Assembly: GCA_002381865.1 (NCBI GenBank)
Contig: DFYO01000014.1
Coordinates: forward strand, 1-18,316
DNA: 18,316 nucleotides
From: Clostridiales bacterium UBA4080
GTDB lineage: Bacteria; Bacillota; Clostridia; Lachnospirales; Vallitaleaceae
Direction: 5' to 3'
Part shown: piece by piece, positions 8,453 to 14,827 of the stretch
Layout of the letters: each line of letters begins with the position of its first letter
Position numbering within the stretch: the first letter of the stretch is position 1
Notes under the pieces: model-generated
Database searches by the model: none
Seen by the model: only the letters and a program-made list of their open reading frames with translations
Told to the model about the DNA's origin: nothing
Translations under genes and position numbers: made by a program

Positions 8453-9613
8453 TTAAAAATAATCCACTGTACTAACTACAATACCCTTTTTATAGTAAAC
8501 TCTTGGAATTCTTTTGCCAAGCTGGCATACTATCTCGTAATTAATTGTTCCATCGAGCTCTGCAATCTCTTCTACTGTAATTCTATTGTCTCCTTGCTGT
8601 CCAATTAATACTGCCTCATCACCTTCTGAAACATTTTCAATATGTGTTACATCAACCATAAACTGATCCATACAAATTCTTCCAACAATTGGTGCATATT
8701 CTCCCCTTATTAATACTCTTCCCTTTGAAGAAAGCGATCTAGGATAACCATCTCCATAGCCTACTGGTATAGTTGCAATTTTACAGTCTTTTTCAGTAAT
8801 GTAGGAGCCTCCATAGCTTATAGCAGTATTAGCCTTTACATCTTTCAGAAAAATAATATTACTTTTTAATGATAATGAGGGTTTTAATGTCACCGTACTT
8901 TTTTCCATTTCCTTAGATGGGTATAATCCATAAAGTGCTATTCCTACCCTTACAATATCAAAATGTGCTTCCTTGTATCTAAGCATCCCAGCACTATTAG
9001 CTGTATGAAGCTTCGGAATCTTAAGCCCCTCTGCTTTTAACAATTCAATAAAATTATTAAATTTATCAATTTGCTGTAATGTAAATTCGCTGTTTTCCTC
9101 ATCTGCTCTTGCAAAATGTGTGAAAATCCCATCTATCTCAATATTAGGAAGCTTACTTATTTCAATAATACTCTTAACACTTTCTTTGTCTGGGTAAAAG
9201 CCAAGTCGTGTCATTCCAGTATCAATTTTAATATGTATCTTTACTTTTTTATCCAAGGTTTTTGCTGTTTGAGAAATACCTCTGGCAATTGAAGTTTTAT
9301 ATACTGTTTGAATAATGTCATACTTAACCAATCTGTCGTATTCCTGTTCTGGTGAATAGCCTAATATAACTATGGGAATATCAATATTATATTTTCTAAG
9401 TGCAATCGCCTCATTTAAGGTTGCAACACCAATACTGTTTATTCCTGCTTCATACAGATGTCTTGCAATAGGAATAGCCCCATGCCCATATGCATCTGCT
9501 TTGATTATCACCATAATCTCTTTGTCATAACCGACATAAGCCTTTATTTGCTTAAGATTTTCTTCTATCTCATCTATGTTTATTTCTGCAAAAACTCTAT
9601 GATAGGTCTTCAT
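8453..9613 (-). CDS. alr: Alanine racemase
   Basis: This 386-aa PLP enzyme interconverts L- and D-alanine for peptidoglycan synthesis in the cytosol. The PLP lysine is Lys38 in IIKADAYGHG. A TIM-barrel domain follows, with HIKIDTGMTRLGF (about 127-139), THFARAD and HTANSAG. The C-terminal beta domain supplies the catalytic Tyr267 (ISYGGSY) and GRICMDQFMVDV. The length is normal. Start: a TTG at 9625 would overlap the GGAGG sequence. The ATG at 9611-9613 lies 5 nt after GGAGG and is preferred. It is 63 nt downstream of the NAD(P)HX repair gene and follows acpS, a gene order known in many Firmicutes. No terminator is seen after the stop. Confidence 0.97.
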   Translation of the reverse strand: MKTYHRVFAEINIDEIEENLKQIKAYVGYDKEIMVIIKADAYGHGAIPIARHLYEAGINSIGVATLNEAIALRKYNIDIPIVILGYSPEQEYDRLVKYDIIQTVYKTSIARGISQTAKTLDKKVKIHIKIDTGMTRLGFYPDKESVKSIIEISKLPNIEIDGIFTHFARADEENSEFTLQQIDKFNNFIELLKAEGLKIPKLHTANSAGMLRYKEAHFDIVRVGIALYGLYPSKEMEKSTVTLKPSLSLKSNIIFLKDVKANTAISYGGSYITEKDCKIATIPVGYGDGYPRSLSSKGRVLIRGEYAPIVGRICMDQFMVDVTHIENVSEGDEAVLIGQQGDNRITVEEIAELDGTINYEIVCQLGKRIPRVYYKKGIVVSTVDYF

Positions 9614-9676
9614 TTCTTCCTCCAAAACTGTTTTTCTATCTTATTTATATATTATTATAGCAATTGTTTTAAATTA

Positions 9677-11194
9677 CTATTTTCTCTTATGTAGTGCTGA
9701 AATACCTTCTATAATATTTCTTGCTGTAATTGCTTCCTCACCAATTATACTACGAATATAGTCTCCTGCAAAGCTATGAATGAAAACGCCTAGTACTGAT
9801 GCCTTTAATGCTTTATTCGTATAAGAAAACAAGGAGCAGATTATTCCTGCAAGAACATCTCCTGAGCCCGCTGTAGCCATTCCATTATTGCCTAGACTGT
9901 TAATAAAAATATTTTCCTCGCTTGCTACAACGGTAGTTTCACTTTTTAAAACACAGGTCACATAATAATCCATTGAAAACTGCTTGGCTATTGCTAGTTT
10001 GTTTTCTGAAATATCTTCCACACTTTTATTTGTTAGTTTTGACATTTCACCTATATGAGGAGTTATTATTATATTTGATTTTGAAGCTTTTAATAGCTCT
10101 AGATTATTTGCTATACAATTTAATCCATCTGCATCAATTACAATATTCTTATTATTAAAGCTAAGCAAGTATTCTATTATTGTTTTTGTATAAGCATCAT
10201 TTCCCATTCCAGGACCAGCTAATACTGCATCAGCCCATAAAATTTCGTTTTCATAAAGTGTAGGTTCAAGACTTTCGTTTTTTTCATAGGTTAAAATAAT
10301 TGCTTCTGGAACAAGCGAAAAAATCGAACCCTCATTTCCCCTTTCAGTAATTATTTTAACTACTCCGCATCCAGCTTTATAGGCAGCTAATGCTGACAAT
10401 GCTGCTGCCCCTGCCATGGTTTTCGATCCTGCAAAAATCAGTACTTTGCCAAAGCTCCCCTTGTGCCCTATCTTGTCTCTATCAGGCAATAACTCTATAT
10501 ATGATTTATCTATAATTTCATGTTTAAAATTTATATTCCTCCATACACTTTGAGGTATAGAAATATCTGCAATTATAAGCTCACCGACATATTCTTTTGC
10601 TGGATATAAAAATAACCCAATCTTTGGGAAACCAAAGCATACTGTTTTATCTGCTTTTACAGAAGCTTCCATTATTTGTCCTGTATCACAATTAATCCCC
10701 GTTGGAATATCGGTTGAAACAACATATGCACCACTTGCGTTGATTTTTTCAGCTACAAGTTTAATCAAGCCTTTTAATGGTTTATTACATCCAATGCCTA
10801 AGATAGAATCGACTATAATAGAATCCCTGTCAATTTTATTAAATAACAGTAAAATATCCTTTTCTTCTTTTATACAAATAACTTCTGCTCCAGAATTTAC
10901 TAGTATATTATAATTGGTTTTTGCATCACCTTTAATTGATGTGCTATCCCCAATTATAAATATCTTTGTTGTGATATTCTGTTGAATAAGCTGTCTTGCA
11001 ATCGCAAATCCATCTCCTCCATTGTTACCGGTTCCACAAAATACATATACCTTCGTATTATCCTCAGTTTTTTTTAGAACTTCGTTGCTAACAGCTAAAG
11101 CAGCATGCTCCATCAAAATAATTCCTGGAATTCCTAACTGCTCCATAGTTTTTTCTTCTACAAATCTCATTTCTTCACTTTTTAAAGCAATCAT
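9677..11194 (-). CDS. nnrD: Bifunctional NAD(P)H-hydrate epimerase / ADP-dependent NAD(P)H-hydrate dehydratase
   Basis: This 505-aa enzyme repairs hydrated, inactive NADHX and NADPHX. The N-terminal epimerase (YjeF_N, about 1-215) has CGTGNNGGDG (residues 53-62) and the TDIPTGINCDTG loop (161-172). The C-terminal dehydratase (about 235-505) resembles ribokinase-type kinases: HKGSFGKVLIFAGS, VIDADGLN (about 352-359), ITPHIGEMSKL (377-387) and NNGMATAGSGDVLAG (436-450) for ADP and substrate. Both halves look intact. The start ATG overlaps the acpS stop codon by one base (TAATG), with a GGGGAGGGTG sequence inside the end of acpS, indicating translational coupling. Pairing with acpS is common in Firmicutes. 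Some strains split the function into nnrE and nnrD; here it is one chain. Confidence 0.95.
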   Translation of the reverse strand: MIALKSEEMRFVEEKTMEQLGIPGIILMEHAALAVSNEVLKKTEDNTKVYVFCGTGNNGGDGFAIARQLIQQNITTKIFIIGDSTSIKGDAKTNYNILVNSGAEVICIKEEKDILLLFNKIDRDSIIVDSILGIGCNKPLKGLIKLVAEKINASGAYVVSTDIPTGINCDTGQIMEASVKADKTVCFGFPKIGLFLYPAKEYVGELIIADISIPQSVWRNINFKHEIIDKSYIELLPDRDKIGHKGSFGKVLIFAGSKTMAGAAALSALAAYKAGCGVVKIITERGNEGSIFSLVPEAIILTYEKNESLEPTLYENEILWADAVLAGPGMGNDAYTKTIIEYLLSFNNKNIVIDADGLNCIANNLELLKASKSNIIITPHIGEMSKLTNKSVEDISENKLAIAKQFSMDYYVTCVLKSETTVVASEENIFINSLGNNGMATAGSGDVLAGIICSLFSYTNKALKASVLGVFIHSFAGDYIRSIIGEEAITARNIIEGISALHKRK

Positions 11195-11565
11195 TATTCA
11201 CCCTCCCCAACTGCAAAACCAACTGCATAATCCTTACAATGAGCAATACTTACAAAAAGCGTTTTAATTCCAATCTGTTCCGCTAAAAGCTTGGCATTTC
11301 TATATAAATTAACATAGGGCTTCCCTTTGCTATCTCTAAGAACCTCAATATCAATTAATGAAAACCCTCTTACTCCTGATCCAAATACCTTTGACACTGC
11401 TTCTTTTATTGTAAAGTTACCAGCAATTATTTCTGGATTAGATTTTCTTGATACAAATAGTTCTATTTCCTTTTTTGTAAAATATCTTTCAATAAATCCT
11501 TTTTTGGTAATTGCATTTTTTATTCTTTCTATTTCGATGATATCATTTCCTATTCCTATAATCAC
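11194..11565 (-). CDS. acpS: Holo-[acyl-carrier-protein] synthase
   Basis: This 123-aa trimeric enzyme moves 4'-phosphopantetheine from CoA to the serine of acyl carrier protein, activating it for fatty-acid synthesis. The N-terminal GIGNDIIEIERI carries the Mg-binding Asp8, and AGNFTIKEAVSKVFG carries the second metal ligand Glu55. The C-terminal VSIAHCKDYAVGFAV is also typical. The canonical FAAKEA is FTIKEA here, a mild variation. The start is GTG (11563-11565) with GGGAGGG 7 nt upstream; no better ATG lies in frame. It is the first gene of the minus-strand block, with a candidate promoter at 11649-11679 and two dyads in its leader. Confidence 0.95.
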   Translation of the reverse strand: MIIGIGNDIIEIERIKNAITKKGFIERYFTKKEIELFVSRKSNPEIIAGNFTIKEAVSKVFGSGVRGFSLIDIEVLRDSKGKPYVNLYRNAKLLAEQIGIKTLFVSIAHCKDYAVGFAVGEGE

Positions 11566-11612
11566 GATTTTTCCCTCCCAAACGCTTACTGGTAAAATAT
11601 TCTATATAAAAA

Positions 11613-11639
11613 TACATTGTTTAAATGTACTCTTAGTAC
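11613..11639. promoter_or_regulatory. Two overlapping dyads upstream of acpS (operator-like)
   Basis: TACATT (11613-11618) and AATGTA (11624-11629) form a perfect 6-bp inverted repeat with a 5-bp spacer. GTACT (11627-11631) and AGTAC (11635-11639) form a second with a 3-bp spacer. They lie between the candidate acpS start point and its ribosome-binding site. The TTAGTAC within the second recalls a half-site of the lipid regulator FapR, but the other half matches poorly. The binding protein is unknown. Confidence 0.3.
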
Positions 11640-11648
11640 TGCTTAAAT

Positions 11649-11679
11649 ATTATATGTGAATTAATTAATACTTAAACAA
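11649..11679 (-). promoter_or_regulatory. Candidate promoter for the acpS operon
   Basis: On the minus strand TTGTTT (11674-11679) and a perfect TATAAT (11649-11654) are separated by 19 bp, slightly long. Transcription would start near 11642, leaving a leader of about 77 nt before the GTG start of acpS. The rest of the 329-nt gap 11566-11894 holds this promoter, the dyads and the guanine deaminase upstream region; I see no ORF or known riboswitch there. Confidence 0.35.
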
Positions 11680-11800
11680 ATTAATAACTCTGTTTTTATA
11701 TTATAAACCACTTTTAATTATATTTCCATATTGCAGGATATAATTATCTAATCCTTTATCAAGCTTATTTTATACAATTAACATATTTAAGTTTTATATA

Positions 11801-11841
11801 TTTCCATTTGTATTTACTTAATATAATAATAAAGGTAAAAT
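11801..11841 (+). promoter_or_regulatory. Candidate promoter region for the guanine deaminase gene
   Basis: TTTACT (11813-11818) is followed after 17 bp by TAAAAT (11836-11841). A perfect TATAAT also lies at 11822-11827 but lacks a good -35. The region is extremely AT-rich, so the exact promoter is uncertain. An inverted repeat, GGTTAT-T-ATAACC (11863-11875), lies between this and the ribosome-binding site and could be an operator. Confidence 0.3.
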
Positions 11842-11894
11842 ATATATATTACTATGGTTTTTGGTTATTATAACCCTATTATGGAGGCGATATA

Positions 11895-12377
11895 ATGGAC
11901 ATAAATTCAAATAAAAAAATAATGGCTCTTGCAATAGAACAAGCTAGAGATACTATGAACAAGGATATTGGCGGCCCCTTTGGTGCAGCAATTACCGATA
12001 AGGAAGGTAATGTTATATGTGTTGCTTCAAATAGTGTTATTGCGGGTAATGATCCCACTGCACATGCAGAAATAAATGCTATCCGTGAAGCATGCCGTAT
12101 TTTAAATACTATTGATTTAAGTGATTACTATCTTTTTACTACAGCCTTTCCTTGTCCAATGTGCGTTTCAGCAATTATTTGGTCAAATATAAAAAAAGTG
12201 TTTTATGGGTGCGAGCCCTTAGATGCGGAAAAAATTGGTTTTCGCGACCAACTTATTTATCAGCAATTAAAAAAAACCTCTATCGATTCAGAAATATTAA
12301 ATTTGCAGCAGCTTAATCGTGAAGAATGCTTAAAATTATTTGAAGAATATCAAGAAAAAAGCAAAAGTATATACTAG
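11895..12377 (+). CDS. guaD: Guanine deaminase (cytidine-deaminase-fold type)
   Basis: This 160-aa zinc hydrolase should convert guanine to xanthine and ammonia. Zinc ligands and the catalytic glutamate are in HAE (residues 57-59) and PCPMC (86-90). Against Bacillus subtilis GuaD (156 aa, from memory) it keeps GGPFGA, NDPTAHAE, the GF(R/D)D segment and the C-terminal Tyr that in the GuaD dimer closes the partner active site; here the chain also ends in Tyr160. These points favour GuaD over the tRNA adenosine deaminase TadA, which shares the zinc motifs. GGAGG lies 7 nt before the ATG. It is a single-gene unit on the + strand, convergent with rex, with a shared terminator. No purine riboswitch is seen upstream. 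Another nucleoside or base deaminase substrate remains possible. Confidence 0.88.
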   Translation: MDINSNKKIMALAIEQARDTMNKDIGGPFGAAITDKEGNVICVASNSVIAGNDPTAHAEINAIREACRILNTIDLSDYYLFTTAFPCPMCVSAIIWSNIKKVFYGCEPLDAEKIGFRDQLIYQQLKKTSIDSEILNLQQLNREECLKLFEEYQEKSKSIY

Positions 12378-12438
12378 CTAATTATTTTCCCTTGCTTTAC
12401 TACAGTATAAACTTTAAGTTATGAAGATTTTTACTTGC

Positions 12439-12482
12439 AAAAAAATCCCAGAACATCTAAATTTAAACTCTGGGATTTTTTT
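12439..12482. terminator. Bidirectional terminator between guaD and rex
   Basis: AAAAAAATCCCAGA (12439-12452) pairs perfectly with TCTGGGATTTTTTT (12469-12482) around a 16-nt loop. A-tract and T-tract arms give a U-run from both strands. It serves both the + strand guaD and the convergent minus-strand rex, whose stop codon lies 24 nt away. Confidence 0.9.
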
Positions 12483-12506
12483 TATAATTCAAAAACTTTA
12501 ATAATA

Positions 12507-13169
12507 TTATAAATCGTTTTTGACACTTTTATTTTTGTAATTGTTATTGATATTATAAGATAACGTCATTAAACTGTCAGACAAATGTACATTTTCTACT
12601 ACAACATCTGCCGATAGCTTTACCTTCAAATCTACTGGTGCAAAATTCCAAATACCTTTAATACCCCAGTTTGAAAGGTCATTACCGATTTTTATAGCTT
12701 TTTGCTTTGGAATTGTAAGAACCGCTATATCTACTTCATTATTCTTAACATAGTGCTCCATTTCGCCAATATCTTTAATCTCAATTCCTCTAACTGTCAT
12801 ACCTACAAGCCTTGGATTTACATCAAAGATTCCTTCTAAAATGAAACCTCTTTTTTCAAAATCAGAATAATTAGCTAACGCTTGTCCTAAATTACCAGCA
12901 CCAACAATAATCACCTTGTGCTTTCTTTCTAAGCCTAGAATTTTTCCAATTTCATTATAAAGGTACTCAACATTATATCCATATCCCTGTTGTCCAAACC
13001 CCCCAAAATTATTTAAGTCCTGTCTTATTTGAGAAGCTGTAACCCCCATTTTTTTACTTAATTCCTTTGAAGAAATCCTTACTTCATCATTTTCTAATAA
13101 GTCTCCCAGATATCTATAATATCTTGGCAATCGCTTAATGACTGCTACCGAGATTTTCTTATCAGTCAT
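12507..13169 (-). CDS. rex: Redox-sensing transcriptional repressor Rex
   Basis: This 220-aa repressor binds DNA when NADH/NAD+ is low and releases it when NADH rises, so fermentation and hydrogenase genes are turned on. The N-terminal winged helix (about 1-80) has the family segment KRLPRYYRYL and the recognition part VTASQIRQDLNNFGGFGQQGYGYN. The C-terminal Rossmann domain has VGAGNLGQAL (GAGNLG at 90-95) for NADH, and the C-terminal helix swaps within the dimer. Start: the ATG at 13167-13169 has GAGGTG 6 nt upstream; a GTG three codons earlier would overlap that sequence. It has a near-perfect promoter overlapped by a Rex-box-like site (autoregulation), and it diverges from the hydrogenase gene, a likely target. 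Confidence 0.97.
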   Translation of the reverse strand: MTDKKISVAVIKRLPRYYRYLGDLLENDEVRISSKELSKKMGVTASQIRQDLNNFGGFGQQGYGYNVEYLYNEIGKILGLERKHKVIIVGAGNLGQALANYSDFEKRGFILEGIFDVNPRLVGMTVRGIEIKDIGEMEHYVKNNEVDIAVLTIPKQKAIKIGNDLSNWGIKGIWNFAPVDLKVKLSADVVVENVHLSDSLMTLSYNINNNYKNKSVKNDL

Positions 13170-13210
13170 TCCTTTCACCTCAGTCCGTTATATATTTTAA
13201 CAATACTTAT

Positions 13211-13239
13211 ATTATATCTATTTGTTAAATATCTGTCAA
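13211..13239 (-). promoter_or_regulatory. Consensus sigma-A promoter of rex
   Basis: On the minus strand a perfect -35 TTGACA (13234-13239) and a perfect -10 TATAAT (13211-13216) are spaced by exactly 17 bp. Transcription should start near 13204, 35 nt before the rex ATG. Such a strong core promoter usually needs a repressor, and a Rex-like site covers the -35 and half the spacer. Confidence 0.85.
13222..13239. promoter_or_regulatory. Rex-box-like operator 1 (over the rex promoter)
   Basis: TTGTTAA-ATAT-CTGTCAA matches the Rex consensus TTGTTAA-N4-TTAACAA fully in one half and at 4 of 7 in the other. It lies exactly over the rex -35 and the first part of the spacer, so binding would block RNA polymerase. 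A lone half-site TTAACAA also lies at 13197-13203, at the expected start point. Confidence 0.6.
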
Positions 13240-13246
13240 TAAGATT

Positions 13247-13264
13247 TTGTTAAGGAATTGACTA
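13247..13264. promoter_or_regulatory. Rex-box-like operator 2 (hydrogenase side)
   Basis: TTGTTAA-GGAA-TTGACTA matches the Rex consensus at 12 of 14 defined positions. It begins 25 bp from operator 1 and lies 94-111 nt upstream of the hydrogenase ATG. A -10-like TATAAT lies at 13298-13303 and TATTAT at 13288-13293, but neither has a convincing -35, so the hydrogenase promoter is not resolved. Confidence 0.55.
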
Positions 13265-13357
13265 TTTTTAGTTCTATTATTTGGGCTTATTATGTATTAT
13301 AATTAATATCAAATATTATTTTCAAGACAAATTTTTTTGTTTGTCGAAAGGAGCACT

Positions 13358-14734
13358 ATGTTTAATGAAAAAACTATGCTTATTTTTAGTGAGTTTGTCA
13401 AAAAATACTGGCATCAAGGTATCAACGAAAGCTCTGAGTTAATGAAAATAGCCGTTGATATAAAAAACAAGCTAGAATTTGAAGATAAAGATTTACCTTA
13501 TATAATGGACCATATGCGTATTGCAATGGGTTTAAACCCTTCTGCTGAAAGCATTTTTACCAATGAGCTTGATTTAGTTAAGCAATCCCATGTAATTGGA
13601 GAACCTGTAATTGCAAAAATCAATAGTGTATGTGAGCATTGTGAAAAGCAAAATAATGGTTGCAAGGCTACATGTAAATACGAAGCTCTTGTCTATACCC
13701 GTGGAGAAGGCCCTGTGATTCTAAAGGATAAATGTGTTGTATGCGGAGAATGTATTGACAGCTGTGATTTTGGCGGTTTAGCTGAAAAAATTGAGTTCTT
13801 CCCTGTAATTGATTTGCTCAAGGAAAAGGAAACGCCTATATATGCCCTTGTTGCACCTGCAATAACTGGTCAATTTGGTGATGATGTGTCAATGGGTCAG
13901 ATAAGAACAGCGTTAAAAATGATGGGCTTTGAAGATATGATTGAAGCCGCTTTATTTGCAGATATACTAACAATTAAAGAAGCCTTTGAATTCAATCATC
14001 TTGTAAAAGAAGAAAAGGACTTCTTTTTAACTAGCTGTTGCTGCCCTATATGGTTTAATATGACAAAAAAGAATTATTCCTCATTATATGATCATATGTC
14101 ACCCTCTGTTTCTCCAATGATTGCTGGTGGCAGAATATTAAAGCATTTATATCCAAACGCAAAAATAGTATTTATAGCTCCTTGTTTGGCGAAAAAGGGT
14201 GAAATAAAAGAGCCTGATTTAATTGGAGCAATTGATTTTGTACTTAATTTTACAGAGCTTAAGGAAATATTTCATTGTCTTGACCTTGATTTAGCTAATC
14301 TTCCTTCTGATGAAAAAGATCAGGCATCTCTTGGCGGAAGATTATATGCTCGTACTGGTGGTGTCAGCTTCGCAGTAAAAACTGTTGTAAGCAGATTGGA
14401 GCCCTCCCGTGTAATAAAACTTAAATCAAAAAAAGCTGACGGAATCCCTGCATGTAAAAAAATATTATCTGATTTATCTGAAAACAAAGATATTTCCGCA
14501 AATTTTGTTGAAGGTATGGGGTGTGTTGGCGGATGTGTAGGTGGTCCCAGAGCTAATATTGATTTAGAAAAAGGTCGTAATAACGTAAATGAATATGGCG
14601 AGGATTCTTTGATAGTCACTCCCTTTGATAATCTAAATGTTATGAAAATACTCAAGCAGCTTGGAATTAACTCCATAGAAGAAATTGTTGATAATGCCTT
14701 AATAACCTCACTTTTGACAAGGGAAGTAAAATAA
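13358..14734 (+). CDS. [FeFe]-hydrogenase with N-terminal [4Fe-4S] domain, TSCCCP type (group B-like)
   Basis: This 458-aa enzyme interconverts protons plus reduced ferredoxin and H2, or senses H2. Accessory clusters: Cys92, 95, 102 and 106 form an expanded CxxCx6CxxxC set, and Cys126, 129, 132 and 136 a regular CxxCxxCxxxC set. H-cluster motifs: L1 is TSCCCPIW (225-232) with an extra Cys against the usual TSCCP; L2 is APCLAKKGE (274-282), with Lys279 and Glu282 at the positions of CpI Lys358 and Glu361; L3 is EGMGCVGGCVGGP (385-397). All cubane ligands and Met387 are present, so it should be active. TSCCCP and GGCVGGP are traits I associate with group B enzymes such as Clostridium pasteurianum CpIII. 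Start: a TTG at 13337 is rejected; the ATG at 13358 has AAAGGAG. It has no signal peptide, so it is cytosolic, and it is flanked by rex and hydF. Confidence 0.92.
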   Translation: MFNEKTMLIFSEFVKKYWHQGINESSELMKIAVDIKNKLEFEDKDLPYIMDHMRIAMGLNPSAESIFTNELDLVKQSHVIGEPVIAKINSVCEHCEKQNNGCKATCKYEALVYTRGEGPVILKDKCVVCGECIDSCDFGGLAEKIEFFPVIDLLKEKETPIYALVAPAITGQFGDDVSMGQIRTALKMMGFEDMIEAALFADILTIKEAFEFNHLVKEEKDFFLTSCCCPIWFNMTKKNYSSLYDHMSPSVSPMIAGGRILKHLYPNAKIVFIAPCLAKKGEIKEPDLIGAIDFVLNFTELKEIFHCLDLDLANLPSDEKDQASLGGRLYARTGGVSFAVKTVVSRLEPSRVIKLKSKKADGIPACKKILSDLSENKDISANFVEGMGCVGGCVGGPRANIDLEKGRNNVNEYGEDSLIVTPFDNLNVMKILKQLGINSIEEIVDNALITSLLTREVK

Positions 14735-14785
14735 TACTATTTCATATATTTCCTTTGTATTAATTACTATTTTTTCCCAATAACT

Positions 14786-14827
14786 CCAAAAAGCTGCTGT
14801 ACAATAAATTGTGCGGCAGCTTTTTGG
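14786..14827. terminator. Bidirectional terminator between hydrogenase and hydF
   Basis: A long hairpin pairs CCAAAAAGCTGC (14786-14797) with GCAGCTTTTTGG (14816-14827). Pairing continues inward through two G-U pairs and ACAA/TTGT to a TAAA loop, about 19 bp in all. A- and T-runs in the arms let it work from both sides. Its edge abuts the hydF stop codon directly. Confidence 0.9.

Noticed and set aside
11566..11894. A purine riboswitch upstream of the guanine deaminase gene
   Set aside because: None of the conserved loop and junction sequences of the guanine/adenine/xanthine classes can be found in the gap.
12507..12560. An alternative reading of the rex C-terminus as truncated
   Set aside because: The C-terminal segment reaches the NADH-domain swap helix and an Asn/Lys-rich tail, and the total of 220 aa is normal for Rex.
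14320..14676. A 118-codon minus-strand frame inside the hydrogenase gene
   Set aside because: It is antisense to the conserved L3 region of the hydrogenase, without a ribosome-binding site or recognisable motif.
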